This document shows positions 44,357 to 53,800 of a stretch of DNA of 64,000 bases, in pieces. The stretch is from an uncultured Litoreibacter sp. (GTDB lineage Bacteria > Pseudomonadota > Alphaproteobacteria > Rhodobacterales > Rhodobacteraceae). Positions within the stretch are counted from its first letter, which is position 1, and each line of letters starts with the position of its first letter. Both the position numbers and the translations under genes were made by a program. The DNA is taken from positions 496,001 to 560,000 of the forward strand of contig CANLQL010000002.1 in assembly GCA_947493265.1 (NCBI GenBank), written 5' to 3'. The notes beneath the pieces were generated by a model, which was given only the letters and a program-made list of their open reading frames with translations, ran no database searches and was not told where the DNA came from.

Positions 44357-45337
44357 TCAGTTTTTGCTGCGTGCGGGCAGTGACAAGAGCAGCCCCATAA
44401 GCCGTTGCTCAGCCGCAAACAGCCCAGCTTTCTTCACGGGTTGAATGGGTGCGAATTCCTGGCCAGCAAGGTCGATCACAGCAGGATGGATGTAGCTGTT
44501 TCGCGCCACGGTTGGCGTGTTGTGCAACCGGGTCGCAGCGGCCTGCGCCATGTCTTTGATGGTGACGTTGCCACCCTCCGCGCAGGAAAATGCGGCCAGA
44601 GTGCCTGCCCACGTGCGGAACGATTTTGCCGTCACGTTTGTATCGCCCGCAGCATCTGCCAGGTACGCATTCAGGGCCTGTGACGACAATTTTTGCGGCA
44701 TGCCATCTGCATCAGTCCAAGTCAGCAACGTGGCACCGGGCAGATCGTTAATGACATGCAACAGCTTTTGCAGTTTCTGGTCGGTGATCAGTTTTCTAAC
44801 CTTCTTGCCGCCTTTGGCTTCGAAATTTAGGGCAATCTCGTCGTCACCCAATGACAAGTGTTTGCTGCGCAAGGTCAATGCGCCGTAGGTTCCGTTTTGG
44901 CGGGTATATTCCGGGTGGCCAACGCGCAGGGCAGTTCGATCAATAATTTTTACGGCCGCTGCAAGTGCGAATTCGGTGTCTCCGGGTTCCATCTCCAGGT
45001 CGCGCTCAACACGCCGTCTTATGGTCGGCAGGACGTCCCCGAACGTCGCCAATTCGTCGAACTTGGTGTTTGAGCGCGCCTCTGACCACTCAGGATGGTA
45101 TCGATACTGTTTACGTCGGCGCGCGTCTCGCCCTGTTGCCTGCAGATGCCCGTTGGCCTTGCTACAAATCCAGACGTCTTCATAGGCCGGGGGGACTGCG
45201 AGCGCTTCAATCCTCTTGCGCTCTGGACCGCGCGCAATCGTTGTTCCGTCGGGGGCGATATAGGTGAAACCACGGCCGCGTCGGCTGCGTGTGATCCCAG
45301 GGTCTTGGTCCGTCACATATACCAAACTGCCGTTCAT
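44357..45337 (-). CDS. DNA topoisomerase IB
   Basis: Poxvirus-type bacterial topoisomerase IB of 326 residues. Catalytic residues in sight: KAN(GHLQATGRDARRRKQYRYH), with RYHPEW leading the active-site Arg region; KSFRTWAGTLAAF; and the nucleophilic Tyr in ARNSYIHPAVI. It relaxes both positive and negative supercoils. Such genes are patchily distributed in bacteria and often sit near ligD/ku or in accessory regions. Its start overlaps the end of the DUF2945 gene by four bases. Confidence 0.93.
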   Translation of the reverse strand: MNGSLVYVTDQDPGITRSRRGRGFTYIAPDGTTIARGPERKRIEALAVPPAYEDVWICSKANGHLQATGRDARRRKQYRYHPEWSEARSNTKFDELATFGDVLPTIRRRVERDLEMEPGDTEFALAAAVKIIDRTALRVGHPEYTRQNGTYGALTLRSKHLSLGDDEIALNFEAKGGKKVRKLITDQKLQKLLHVINDLPGATLLTWTDADGMPQKLSSQALNAYLADAAGDTNVTAKSFRTWAGTLAAFSCAEGGNVTIKDMAQAAATRLHNTPTVARNSYIHPAVIDLAGQEFAPIQPVKKAGLFAAEQRLMGLLLSLPARSKN

Positions 45338-45546
45338 TTTTTCTCAATTTCCGAGGCAAGCTTGAGCACCGCGTCGCCGTCATCCTGTTTAATATAGACA
45401 GCGGGGTCTTCCTTGGTCCCGTTGCGGGTGACTTCTGTTCCTTTGATCATTCGGGTCGTTTTTTCAGGAAATACAGATTGAATGACCCCTGTCGCATGAC
45501 CGTTGCCCCAAGCCCATTTGACTTCGTCGCCTTCTTTGAACTGCAT
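45334..45546 (-). CDS. DUF2945 (HVA1-type, TUDOR-like) small protein
   Basis: Protein of 70 residues. The pattern FKEGDEVKWAWGNGHATGVI followed by KGTEVTRNGTKEDPAVYIKQDDGDAVLKL is the DUF2945/hypervirulence-associated family, an SH3/Tudor-like barrel. Start ATG at 45546 selected because the longer frame upstream lacks family similarity. Coupled to topoisomerase IB by a 4-base overlap, which suggests a DNA-related task. Confidence 0.85.
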   Translation of the reverse strand: MQFKEGDEVKWAWGNGHATGVIQSVFPEKTTRMIKGTEVTRNGTKEDPAVYIKQDDGDAVLKLASEIEKK

Positions 45547-46010
45547 AATTTGCTCCGATCCCGTTTGCGCACGGGATTGAAACTCTTGAGAATGCGAAAT
45601 GTTCCATGCGCACCAAAAGGCCAACCTGACCGCGCGCGGGATTGTTTGCTGACGATTTGGTGGCGCGCACCCAAGAGAGCTGCCAACGGAGCGTACCGGG
45701 GGGCCAGGTTTCTTAGCGCAATCTCAAACTGTTCAATGGTTGTGGTGCGCACTGTCAGCGTCTGGGCCGTTCCAACAACGACACAAAAAAATTCTGTTGA
45801 GCTACTTTGTTTAGGGCGTTTGGGACAACCAGTATGCTGGGGTGTGTTGCGTGGTCAAACAATCAGGACCGCTCGCGCGATTGAATGCTGCCTCAGCAAT
45901 TGGGGCATGTACAAACGCCCGCTTCGTCCCGCATATCGGTCATCTGAGCTCGCATTGCTGCTACCGCAGCGCCACAAGTCTGCTTTGAGCTCAAAGCAGC
46001 CATTTCCGTA
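45547..46010. other. 464-bp region with no supported gene
   Basis: Open frames of up to 178 codons exist on the plus strand but have the composition of chance frames (many Cys/Arg/Ser, no domain, overlap with the DUF2945 gene). No hairpin with a U-run and no promoter stood out. It could hold the DUF2945 promoter near its left end. Confidence 0.5.
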
Positions 46011-46457
46011 TTAGACATCCGCACTCGAATTCAGCAGCTCTGGATCATGACAATTAAGCTCTATTAGCCAGCTACCGCAATATGTTGTGTCACGGTGTTT
46101 CCAAACATCTCCGCCAAATAAACTCGCGGTCGTAAAGCCATCAAAAGACGGCTCTTTTCTGCTCGCCATTTGTAAAATTCTCTCACGAAAGTCGCTATCA
46201 TGTTCAACAATCGGCGTCAGATACGTGTTAATGGTCAACTCTTTGATATCGACGTCAGCTAAGCAATTTGCTTCTAAGTCAAGGGTATAAGCGAGAGTTG
46301 CAAGTTGGTTTGACAATGAGCCCTCAGCAATCTCGACCGTTCCACTGATCTGCCGTCCGTTCGCGTCTTGATCAAGCAAATGTAAAAAGACGTATGTTTC
46401 TGCTGGCAGTTCATGAACAATACGATTGCGAACTCGGAATAAATCTAAGAGAGACAT
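46011..46457 (-). CDS. Hypothetical protein, AT-richer than its neighbours
   Basis: Protein of 148 residues: acidic, no membrane span, no recognised motif. An orderly start (MSLLDLFRVRNRIVHELPAETYVFLHLLDQ) and balanced composition suggest a real gene. The base composition is visibly lower in GC than the flanking genes, which suggests acquisition by transfer. RNRIVHELP recalls HEPN/DUF4145-like nucleic-acid-associated proteins (RxxxxH pattern as RNRIVH), but this rests on six residues only. Confidence 0.6.
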   Translation of the reverse strand: MSLLDLFRVRNRIVHELPAETYVFLHLLDQDANGRQISGTVEIAEGSLSNQLATLAYTLDLEANCLADVDIKELTINTYLTPIVEHDSDFRERILQMASRKEPSFDGFTTASLFGGDVWKHRDTTYCGSWLIELNCHDPELLNSSADV

Positions 46458-46570
46458 CGCGAGAATCTACGAGGATAGATGGCCATTCGTCAACGGCGCT
46501 TTTGTCGGCAGTGAGGCGTTCACTCAAAGAAAGTGAACGGCGGCTTTGTCCCGCAAACCCGCCACTCAAA

Positions 46571-48400
46571 CTACGCCTCCATCGCCTCCAATTCGTCGAT
46601 CATGCCGGAGATCATGCTCAGGCCCTTGTCCCAGAATTTCGGGTCTGAGGCGTCCAGGCCGAAGGGGGCAAGCAGTTCGGAATGGTGTTTGGAGCCGCCG
46701 GCTTTGAGCATTTCGAAATACTTGTCCTGGAAATCGTCGCCGCCTTCCTCGTAGACCGCATAAAGCGCATTCACGAGGCCGTCGCCGAACGCGTAGGCGT
46801 AGACATAGAAGGGCGAGTGGACGAAATGCGGGATGTAGGACCAGAAGGTCTCGTAGCCATCCATGAACTGGAACGCAGGGCCGAGACTCTCGCCTTGGAC
46901 GCTCATCCAAAGGGCATTGATTTCGTCCGGGGTCAGTTCGCCTTTTTGGCGGGCGTCATGCAGTTTGCACTCAAAATCATAAAACGCGATTTGGCGCACG
47001 ACGGTGTTGATCATGTCCTCGACCTTGCCCGCCAGCATCACTTTTCGCTGCGCTTGTGTTTGGGCACCTTCCAGCATTTTGCGGAAAGTCAGCATTTCGC
47101 CGAACACACTGGCGGTTTCGGCGAGCGTCAGGGGGGTTGAGCTGAGAAGCTCCCCCTGACCGGCGGCCAGCACCTGATGCACGCCATGGCCAAGCTCATG
47201 GGCCAGAGTCATCACATCGCGTGGTTTGCCCAAATAGTTGAGCATCACGTAAGGGTGGACTTCGGTAACGGTCGGATGCGCAAATGCACCCGGTGCCTTG
47301 CCGGGCTTCACGCCCGCATCGATCCAGCCGCGGTTGAAAAACGGCTCCGCGATTGCGGCCATTTCAGGGGCGAAATCGGAATAGGCTTCCAGCACGGTGG
47401 CTTTTGCCTGCTCCCATCCTACCAATGTCGGGTCTTCCATCGGCAAAGGCGCGTTACGGTCCCAGACCTCCATCACGTCCAGGCCCAGCCATTTTCGCTT
47501 CAGCTCGTAATAGCGGTGCGACAGCTTTGGGTAGGCGGCGACAACCGCATTGCGCAGGGCCTCGACCACTTCGGGTTCAACATGGTTGGACAAGTGCCGA
47601 CCTGTTTGAGGCGTTGGCATACCGCGCCAGCGATCCTCGATTTCCTTTTCCTTCGCCAGCGTGTTGTGCACACGGGCAAACAGTTTGACGTTGTCGCCAA
47701 AGACCCGCGCCAGTTCTTCCGCAGCAGCCTGACGTTTGGCGCGATCCGGATCGGTGAGGAAATTCAATGTGCCTTCGATATTCAGCGTCTCGCCGTCCAT
47801 CTCGAAGCTCAGACCCGCGATGGTTTCATCAAACAGCCGGTTCCACGCGGCAGCGCCTACGGTTGACTGGTCATGCAGGAATTTCTCTAACTCATCAGAC
47901 AGCTGGTAAGGGCGCATGGCGCGCAACCGATCAAAGACGGGCTTGTAGCGGGCGAGGTCCTTGTTGCTGAACAGCGCGTCGATCTGGTCATCGGGGATGC
48001 GGTTGATCTCGAGCGAGTAGAACACCAGCGGCGTCGTGAATGTGGTGATCTTGTCCTGCGCATCGGCCATGAATTTGGCGATCTCGGCATCCGTTGTGTT
48101 TTGGTAGTAGCGCAAGCCTGCATAGGACATGATCCGGCCTGCGATAACGTCGATCTTCTCATAACGCAGGACGCATTCCAGCATGCCGTCTGCGTCCAGA
48201 TTGGCCAGCTTGCCTTCGTAATCGGTTGCGAAGTCACCACAGGCCCGCTCCAGCCAATCCATGTCGCGCTTGAATTCCTTGGCATCGGGTGCGGGGTACA
48301 GGTCGGTCAGGTCCCATTCCGGCAAATCCCCAAGTCCGCCGCCGCTTTCAGCAACATCACGCGTTAAGATCGGGCGGGTCGGGCGAAATGGAGCGGTCAT
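46571..48400 (-). CDS. pepF: Oligoendopeptidase F (M3 family)
   Basis: Zinc metallopeptidase of 609 residues that degrades oligopeptides of about 6-17 residues in the cytoplasm. The zinc motif is LAHELGHGVHQ (HExxH), with the distal Glu in TLAETASVFGEML. The N-terminal part (WDLTDLYPAPDAKEFKRD) is typical of PepF/M3B. ATG at 48400 chosen over an upstream one because the next residues MTAPFRPT lead directly into the domain. Confidence 0.94.
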   Translation of the reverse strand: MTAPFRPTRPILTRDVAESGGGLGDLPEWDLTDLYPAPDAKEFKRDMDWLERACGDFATDYEGKLANLDADGMLECVLRYEKIDVIAGRIMSYAGLRYYQNTTDAEIAKFMADAQDKITTFTTPLVFYSLEINRIPDDQIDALFSNKDLARYKPVFDRLRAMRPYQLSDELEKFLHDQSTVGAAAWNRLFDETIAGLSFEMDGETLNIEGTLNFLTDPDRAKRQAAAEELARVFGDNVKLFARVHNTLAKEKEIEDRWRGMPTPQTGRHLSNHVEPEVVEALRNAVVAAYPKLSHRYYELKRKWLGLDVMEVWDRNAPLPMEDPTLVGWEQAKATVLEAYSDFAPEMAAIAEPFFNRGWIDAGVKPGKAPGAFAHPTVTEVHPYVMLNYLGKPRDVMTLAHELGHGVHQVLAAGQGELLSSTPLTLAETASVFGEMLTFRKMLEGAQTQAQRKVMLAGKVEDMINTVVRQIAFYDFECKLHDARQKGELTPDEINALWMSVQGESLGPAFQFMDGYETFWSYIPHFVHSPFYVYAYAFGDGLVNALYAVYEEGGDDFQDKYFEMLKAGGSKHHSELLAPFGLDASDPKFWDKGLSMISGMIDELEAMEA

Positions 48401-48604
48401 CTGGGATCCTTTATATCTGCGTTCCCAGATAGGTAGGCTTTGCACGGCCCAGCCTCAAGCGCTTGTTCAAAATATTGCGTGATCCGGCGTGATGCTGCGG
48501 GGCAGGGCGCGCGGTTTTGAACGCGGCTTGGTCAGGTTTAGAGGGCGGCTTTGGGACAAGTTCGCTTTCATTGCGCATGCGCCAATGTCCGTTATTGTGA
48601 GGCT

Positions 48605-49192
48605 TCAATGCGCATGGGCATCCTTTCCAAGCGCCATCATCAGGTGATGTTCGCGATGGTGATCCTGGCTTGCCATCAGTCCGAAGAAGCCGAGACCGCG
48701 GATGCGCTTGACGACATCCGGATCATCACTGGTCACCTGCAATACTATACCTTCGGCAGTCTCCGACACCGCGACGGACCAACGGCCATCGTGTGTAAGT
48801 TGCCTAGCGTGTGCTGGAACCATTCGCCGTAATGTCTCGACCGTTTCCAGGTCGCCTGTGGCCATTGCCCTCAGCCCATTCGGTAGCAGCTCTTCCGAAA
48901 CCACCGAAGCCATGACCAATCGATCCATGTCGACTAGATGCGTCCTTAAGCCTGCAAGATCGACGCTAGACCAGTCTGTGTCCGCGTCAGCTTCGAGAAC
49001 GCGCACGATTTCGGAAAGTGCTGCAAACGCTCCTTGCCCCGGCTCCAACAGCGCCGTCGCGCTAGCCCCGCCAATTTGCCGATGCGTGTTGTGATCGTTC
49101 CTTTCGCCATGCCGAGAATGCTTCGTTTGCGCAATTGCGACAGCCGCTGCACTGAACATAAGGAGAACCGCAATACTGATACGAAGTCGCAT
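48605..49192 (-). CDS. Secreted protein with His-rich ends
   Basis: Precursor of 195 residues with a signal peptide (LLMFSAAAVAIAQ). The mature N-terminus is rich in His (KHSRHGERNDHNTHRQ) and so is the C-terminus (DHHREHHLMMALGKDAHAH), pointing to metal binding. The middle contains LLEPGQGAFAALSEIVRVL and MASQDHHREHH. I recall similar proteins in Rhodobacteraceae but no assigned function. Divergent from a Crp/Fnr regulator with only 51 bases between the starts, so probably controlled by it. Confidence 0.75.
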   Translation of the reverse strand: MRLRISIAVLLMFSAAAVAIAQTKHSRHGERNDHNTHRQIGGASATALLEPGQGAFAALSEIVRVLEADADTDWSSVDLAGLRTHLVDMDRLVMASVVSEELLPNGLRAMATGDLETVETLRRMVPAHARQLTHDGRWSVAVSETAEGIVLQVTSDDPDVVKRIRGLGFFGLMASQDHHREHHLMMALGKDAHAH

Positions 49193-49243
49193 GTTTTTCC
49201 CTTTCCTTTCGTTCCACACTATCGGACTGCGGCCGAATTTCGT

Positions 49244-49771
49244 ATGATCTCTATCATGTCAGCGTGGATAGATATTTTTGAGGGTGCACCGATACGGGAC
49301 GTTGCAAAGGGAGAACTTCTGTTCCGCCGTGATGACCCTGTACGGTCGATGTTTCTTGTCAAGCAAGGTTTGATTGCGCTGGAACGTCCGCTTTCGGATG
49401 GCGGGCTTCTTACACTGCATATCGCTGTTTCAGGAAACGCACTCGCCGAGGCATCGCTGTTCGCAGAGACCTACCATTGCGATGCAGTCGCACGCTCCGA
49501 TGCCTCAGTAGCAGTTGTCACGAGAGGTGACTTCGAAGGTGCGCTGCGACGGTCGCCAGACGCTGCCATAAGTATGATCGAGACTAGTGCGAAAGCCGTT
49601 CAAACGCAGCGTGCGCGGATAGAAATCTTGCGCCTGCGGCGGGTTTCGGATCGATTGGACGCGTGGCTAGATATTCACGGGGAAGTCTCAAAAGGTGACT
49701 GGCATAAGGTCGCCGACCAAATCGGCGTCTCGGCACCCGCGCTTTATCGTGAGCTAGCGCGGCGGCGGTAG
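49244..49771 (+). CDS. Crp/Fnr-family transcriptional regulator
   Basis: Regulator of 175 residues, somewhat short for the family. A cNMP-binding-like beta-roll (GELLFRRDDPVRSMFLVKQG, GNALAEASLFAETYHCDAVARSDASV) and a compact C-terminal HTH (KVADQIGVSAPALYRELARRR). No N-terminal Fe-S cysteines, so it is not an oxygen-sensing Fnr. The effector is unknown. The second ATG at 49256 is an alternative start. Divergent from the His-rich protein gene. Confidence 0.82.
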   Translation: MISIMSAWIDIFEGAPIRDVAKGELLFRRDDPVRSMFLVKQGLIALERPLSDGGLLTLHIAVSGNALAEASLFAETYHCDAVARSDASVAVVTRGDFEGALRRSPDAAISMIETSAKAVQTQRARIEILRLRRVSDRLDAWLDIHGEVSKGDWHKVADQIGVSAPALYRELARRR

Positions 49772-49854
49772 CTGACCTTCGCCATACTGCGGTATCTTGG
49801 TAGCTATGGCCTCAAACCCGCCATTCACCTCCTCCGACACTCCCGAACTTCACC

Positions 49855-50682
49855 CTATTCCGATGACAGATCTGACGTTGGGGTGGCCAAAGCTGCCAGG
49901 GCGAAATCCTCGGTGTGGACGATGATCTGGTCGTCCATCAAGGCGACGATGCCGTAGGCTCCGGGCTCATCTGTGGAATGGCTGGAGCCTTCGACGCCAA
50001 GCATCATCGGCATTTGGTGGCAGGTGCTTTTCAAGATGCTGAATGGAACGCCCCGCGCGTGTCCGGAGATCGTCCGGTGCACGTGACCGCAGAGCATATG
50101 GATACGGGACGGGGATGCCTGCAGAATGTCCCAGAACCGTTCGTCATCCAGCAAGCGGATCTCGTCCATGCCGGTAAAGCCCGTCAGAAACGCCGGGTGA
50201 TGCATGGCCAGCAAAACCGGTGCGTCGCCTGCGGCGGCGAGAGCCGTTTCCAACCAGTCCAGACGTGCGTGACAAAGCCTGCCCGAGTGCAGGCCTTCGG
50301 GGTAGGGCGGCCCGTCAAGCGTATCAAGCGTGATCAGGTGTGTGCCGCCAAGGTCATGCGTGGATTGGACATGGCCCGATGGTGTCACATCGGCCTCCGG
50401 AAAGACCTGCAAAAACGCATCGCGCCGATCGTGATTGCCCATCAAAAAGGTGACAGGCAGATCCGTTGCCTGCAGGCTTTCGCGCAGTGATTGATACTGG
50501 ACCGGGCGGCCGTGATGGGTCAGGTCCCCCAGCAAGACGATCCGCGTCGCGTCGGGGTGATGTGCCAGCGCATGGGCCAAAGCGGTTTCAAACCTTTCCC
50601 TTGGATCAAGGCCGATAATCGTCTCCCCGGGGTCTTGATAGTGGATGTCGCTGAAGACCAGAATTTTCGTGTAATTTGCCAT
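49855..50682 (-). CDS. CpdA/GpdQ-like metallophosphodiesterase
   Basis: Dinuclear metallophosphoesterase of 275 residues. The metal motifs come in order: FSDIHYQDPG, LGDLTHHG, GNHDRRDAF, MHHPAF and CGHVHRT. Closest types are the 3',5'-cAMP phosphodiesterase CpdA and the glycerophosphodiesterase GpdQ. The nearby Crp-family regulator makes a cyclic-nucleotide role attractive but unproven. ATG at 50682 has no supported longer alternative. Confidence 0.85.
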   Translation of the reverse strand: MANYTKILVFSDIHYQDPGETIIGLDPRERFETALAHALAHHPDATRIVLLGDLTHHGRPVQYQSLRESLQATDLPVTFLMGNHDRRDAFLQVFPEADVTPSGHVQSTHDLGGTHLITLDTLDGPPYPEGLHSGRLCHARLDWLETALAAAGDAPVLLAMHHPAFLTGFTGMDEIRLLDDERFWDILQASPSRIHMLCGHVHRTISGHARGVPFSILKSTCHQMPMMLGVEGSSHSTDEPGAYGIVALMDDQIIVHTEDFALAALATPTSDLSSE

Positions 50683-50773
50683 AGCTGTGCGGCCCCTGAA
50701 TTGCTTGGCCAAAGCGTATCCGGGCATTGCAACAATTCAACAAAATTTCCATGGCGAAGCTGACAAAATTAAA

Positions 50774-50802
50774 ATACCGCGCCCGGGGACCAGACGCGGT
50801 AT
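50774..50802 (-). terminator. Intrinsic terminator after pyruvate carboxylase
   Basis: Stem ATACCGCG / CGCGGTAT (8 bp, perfect) with a 13-base loop; on the minus strand it is followed by TTTTAATTTTG. Lies 22 bases beyond the pyc stop. Confidence 0.85.
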
Positions 50803-50823
50803 CTCGATTGTATTTGCAGCGGG

Positions 50824-53800
50824 TTATTCCAGCTCGATCAGCAGGTCCTTGGCATCGATCTGGCCCCCCGGCGTGACATGCACGGCGGCGATTTTCGCGT
50901 CGCGTTCTGCATGGATGCCGGTTTCCATCTTCATCGCCTCGATCGTCAGCAAGAGATCACCCGCCTTGACCTTGGAGCCCGCTTTGGCAGCAACCGTCGC
51001 CACGACACCGGGCATGGGTGCCCCGATATGGTTGGCATTTGTCGGGTCCGCCTTGGGACGCGCGGCGGTGGCGGCTGTGACTTTGCGATCCGGGACACGG
51101 ACAACACGGGGCTGGCCGTTCAATTCGAAGAAGACTTTCACGTCGCCATCTTCATTGGTGTCGGAACGGGCCTGCATCCGGATTTCAAGGATCTTGCCGG
51201 GGTCGATCTCGGCGCTGATTTCTTCGCCGGGTTCCATCCCGTAAAAGAAGGTTCGTGTCGGCAAGGTCCGCACTGGTCCGTAGATTTCGTGCCGCGCTTC
51301 ATAGTCGAGGAAAACCTTCGGATACATCATGTATCCGTTCAGATCCTCATCATCGATCGTGCGCCCACCCAGCTGTTCGGACAGGTCTTTTCGGGCGGCT
51401 TCCAGATCAACCGGCTTCAATTTGGCACCGGGGCGGTCCGTCATCGGCTTTTCGCCTTTGAGGATCTTTTTCTGGATCGCCTTCGGCCACCCGCCCGGAG
51501 GCTGCCCGATCAGACCGCGCATCATGTCGATAACGCTGTCGGGGAAGGACACATCAATGTCGGGGTTTTCAACGTCGGCGCGTGTCAGCCCTTGGCTGAC
51601 CATGAGAAGCGCCATGTCACCCACAACTTTGGAGGTCGGCGTCACCTTCACGATGTCGCCGAACATCTGGTTCACATCCGCATAGACTTGCGCCACTTCA
51701 TGCCAGCGTTCTTCCAGACCCAAGCTACGGGCCTGTGCCTTGAGGTTAGTGAACTGGCCGCCGGGCATCCCGTGCAGGTAGACCTCGGATGACGGGGCCT
51801 GCAAGCCGGATTCGAAAGCTGAATACTGCCCGCGTACCGCTTCCCAATAATCCGAGATTTGCCGCACGGTGCCGATATCCAGGCCACTGTCGCGGTCGGT
51901 GTGCTGCAATGCCTCAACCAGTGATCCCAGAGTTGGCTGCGACGTGTTGCCAGACAGCGCGTCCATTGCGCAGTCGACCGCATCGACGCCCGCTTCGGAC
52001 GCCGCGAGGATCGTGGCAAGACCTGCACCCGCTGTGTCATGGGTGTGGAAGTGGATCGGCAGGCCGACCTCTTCCTTCAGGGCTTTGACCAGAGCTGTTG
52101 CTGCTGTCGGTTTCAGCAATCCGGCCATATCCTTCAAGCCCAGAATATGGGTGCCGGATTTCTTCAGCTCTTTGCCGGTTTCAACGTAGTATTTCAGGTC
52201 GTACTTGCTGTTGTCGGGGTCCAGCAGGTCGCCCGTATAGCAAATCGACGCTTCCAGGATTTTATCTTGCGCCAGAACCGCATCCATCGCGATGCGCATG
52301 TTTTCAACCCAGTTGAGCGGATCGAAAACGCGGAACAGATCAACACCGGTTTCAGCAGATTGGCGGATAAAATCCTGTACGACATTGTCAGGGTAGTTCG
52401 TATAGCCCACCCCGTTCGAGCCGCGCACCAGCATCTGCGTCAGCAGGTTTGGCATAGCGGCGCGCAGGTCGCGCAGACGTTGCCAAGGACATTCCTGCAG
52501 GAACCGGTAGGCCACATCGAACGTCGCACCGCCCCAGCATTCCATCGAAAACAATCCCGGCATGTCGGCGGCATATTTCGGCGCGACACGGATCATGTCG
52601 ATCGACCGCATCCGCGTTGCCAACAAGCTTTGGTGGCCGTCGCGCATGGTTGTGTCAGTGATCAGCAGTTGCTTCTGTTCGCCCATCCAGTCGGCCACGG
52701 CTTGCGGCCCGTGATCCAGCAGAATGTTGCGGGTGCCATGGGGCGGGGTCACCATGGACGGCTTTGGTGCACGCGGGATGCGCGCCTCGGCCGGTGCGAT
52801 GCGGTCTTGCGTTTCAGGATGCCCGTTGACCGTAATATCGGCGATATAGGTCAGGATTTTCGTGGCCCGGTCGCGGCGCTTTTTGAAGTCAAACAACTCC
52901 GGCGTCTCATCGATGAACTTGGTGTGGTAGCCATAATCAAGGAATGTCGGGTGCTTCAGGAGGTTTTCTACAAACGCGATGTTTGTCGACACGCCGCGGA
53001 TACGGAATTCTCGCAAAGCGCGGTCCATCCGGGCAATTGCAGCCTCTGGTGTCGGAGCCCAGGCGGTGACTTTCTCCAGAAGCGAGTCGTAATAGCGGGT
53101 GATGACAGCGCCGGAATAGGCCGTGCCGCCATCCAGACGGATGCCCATGCCAGTGGCCCCGCGATAGGCGGTGATGCGGCCATAATCGGGGATGAAGTTG
53201 TTTTGCGGGTCCTCCGTCGTAACCCGGCATTGCAAAGCGTGGCCGTCCAGCTTCACGTCATATTGCGACGCGGTCCCGGTGGCCTCCATCAGGGATTTGC
53301 CTTCCGCGATCAGAATTTGGGCGCGGACGATGTCGATGCCAGTGACTTCCTCGGTCACAGTGTGCTCAACCTGAACGCGCGGGTTGACCTCGATGAAATA
53401 GAATTCTCCCGAATCCATATCCATCAGGAACTCGACTGTGCCTGCGCATTCGTAGTTCACATGCTCGCAGATTTTCTTGCCCAAGGCGCAGATTTGTTCG
53501 CGCTGGGTGCCGGACAGATAAGGGGCTGGCGCGCGTTCAACCACTTTCTGGTTGCGGCGTTGCACGGAACAATCGCGCTCATAAAGGTGGTAGATATTGC
53601 CGTGCTGGTCGCCCAGAATTTGCACCTCCACGTGGCGCGCGCGCAGGATCATCTTTTCCAGATACCCTTCGCCATTGCCAAAAGCGGCTTCGGCCTCGCG
53701 GCGACCTTCCAGTACTTTTTCTTCCAGTTCGTCCTCGGACATGATCGGACGCATACCGCGCCCGCCGCCGCCCCAAGAGGCTTTCAGCATGAACGGATAG

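Noticed and set aside
45478-46014. 178-codon plus-strand frame
   Set aside because: Overlaps DUF2945 antisense; Cys/Arg/Ser-rich chance composition; no ribosome site or domain.
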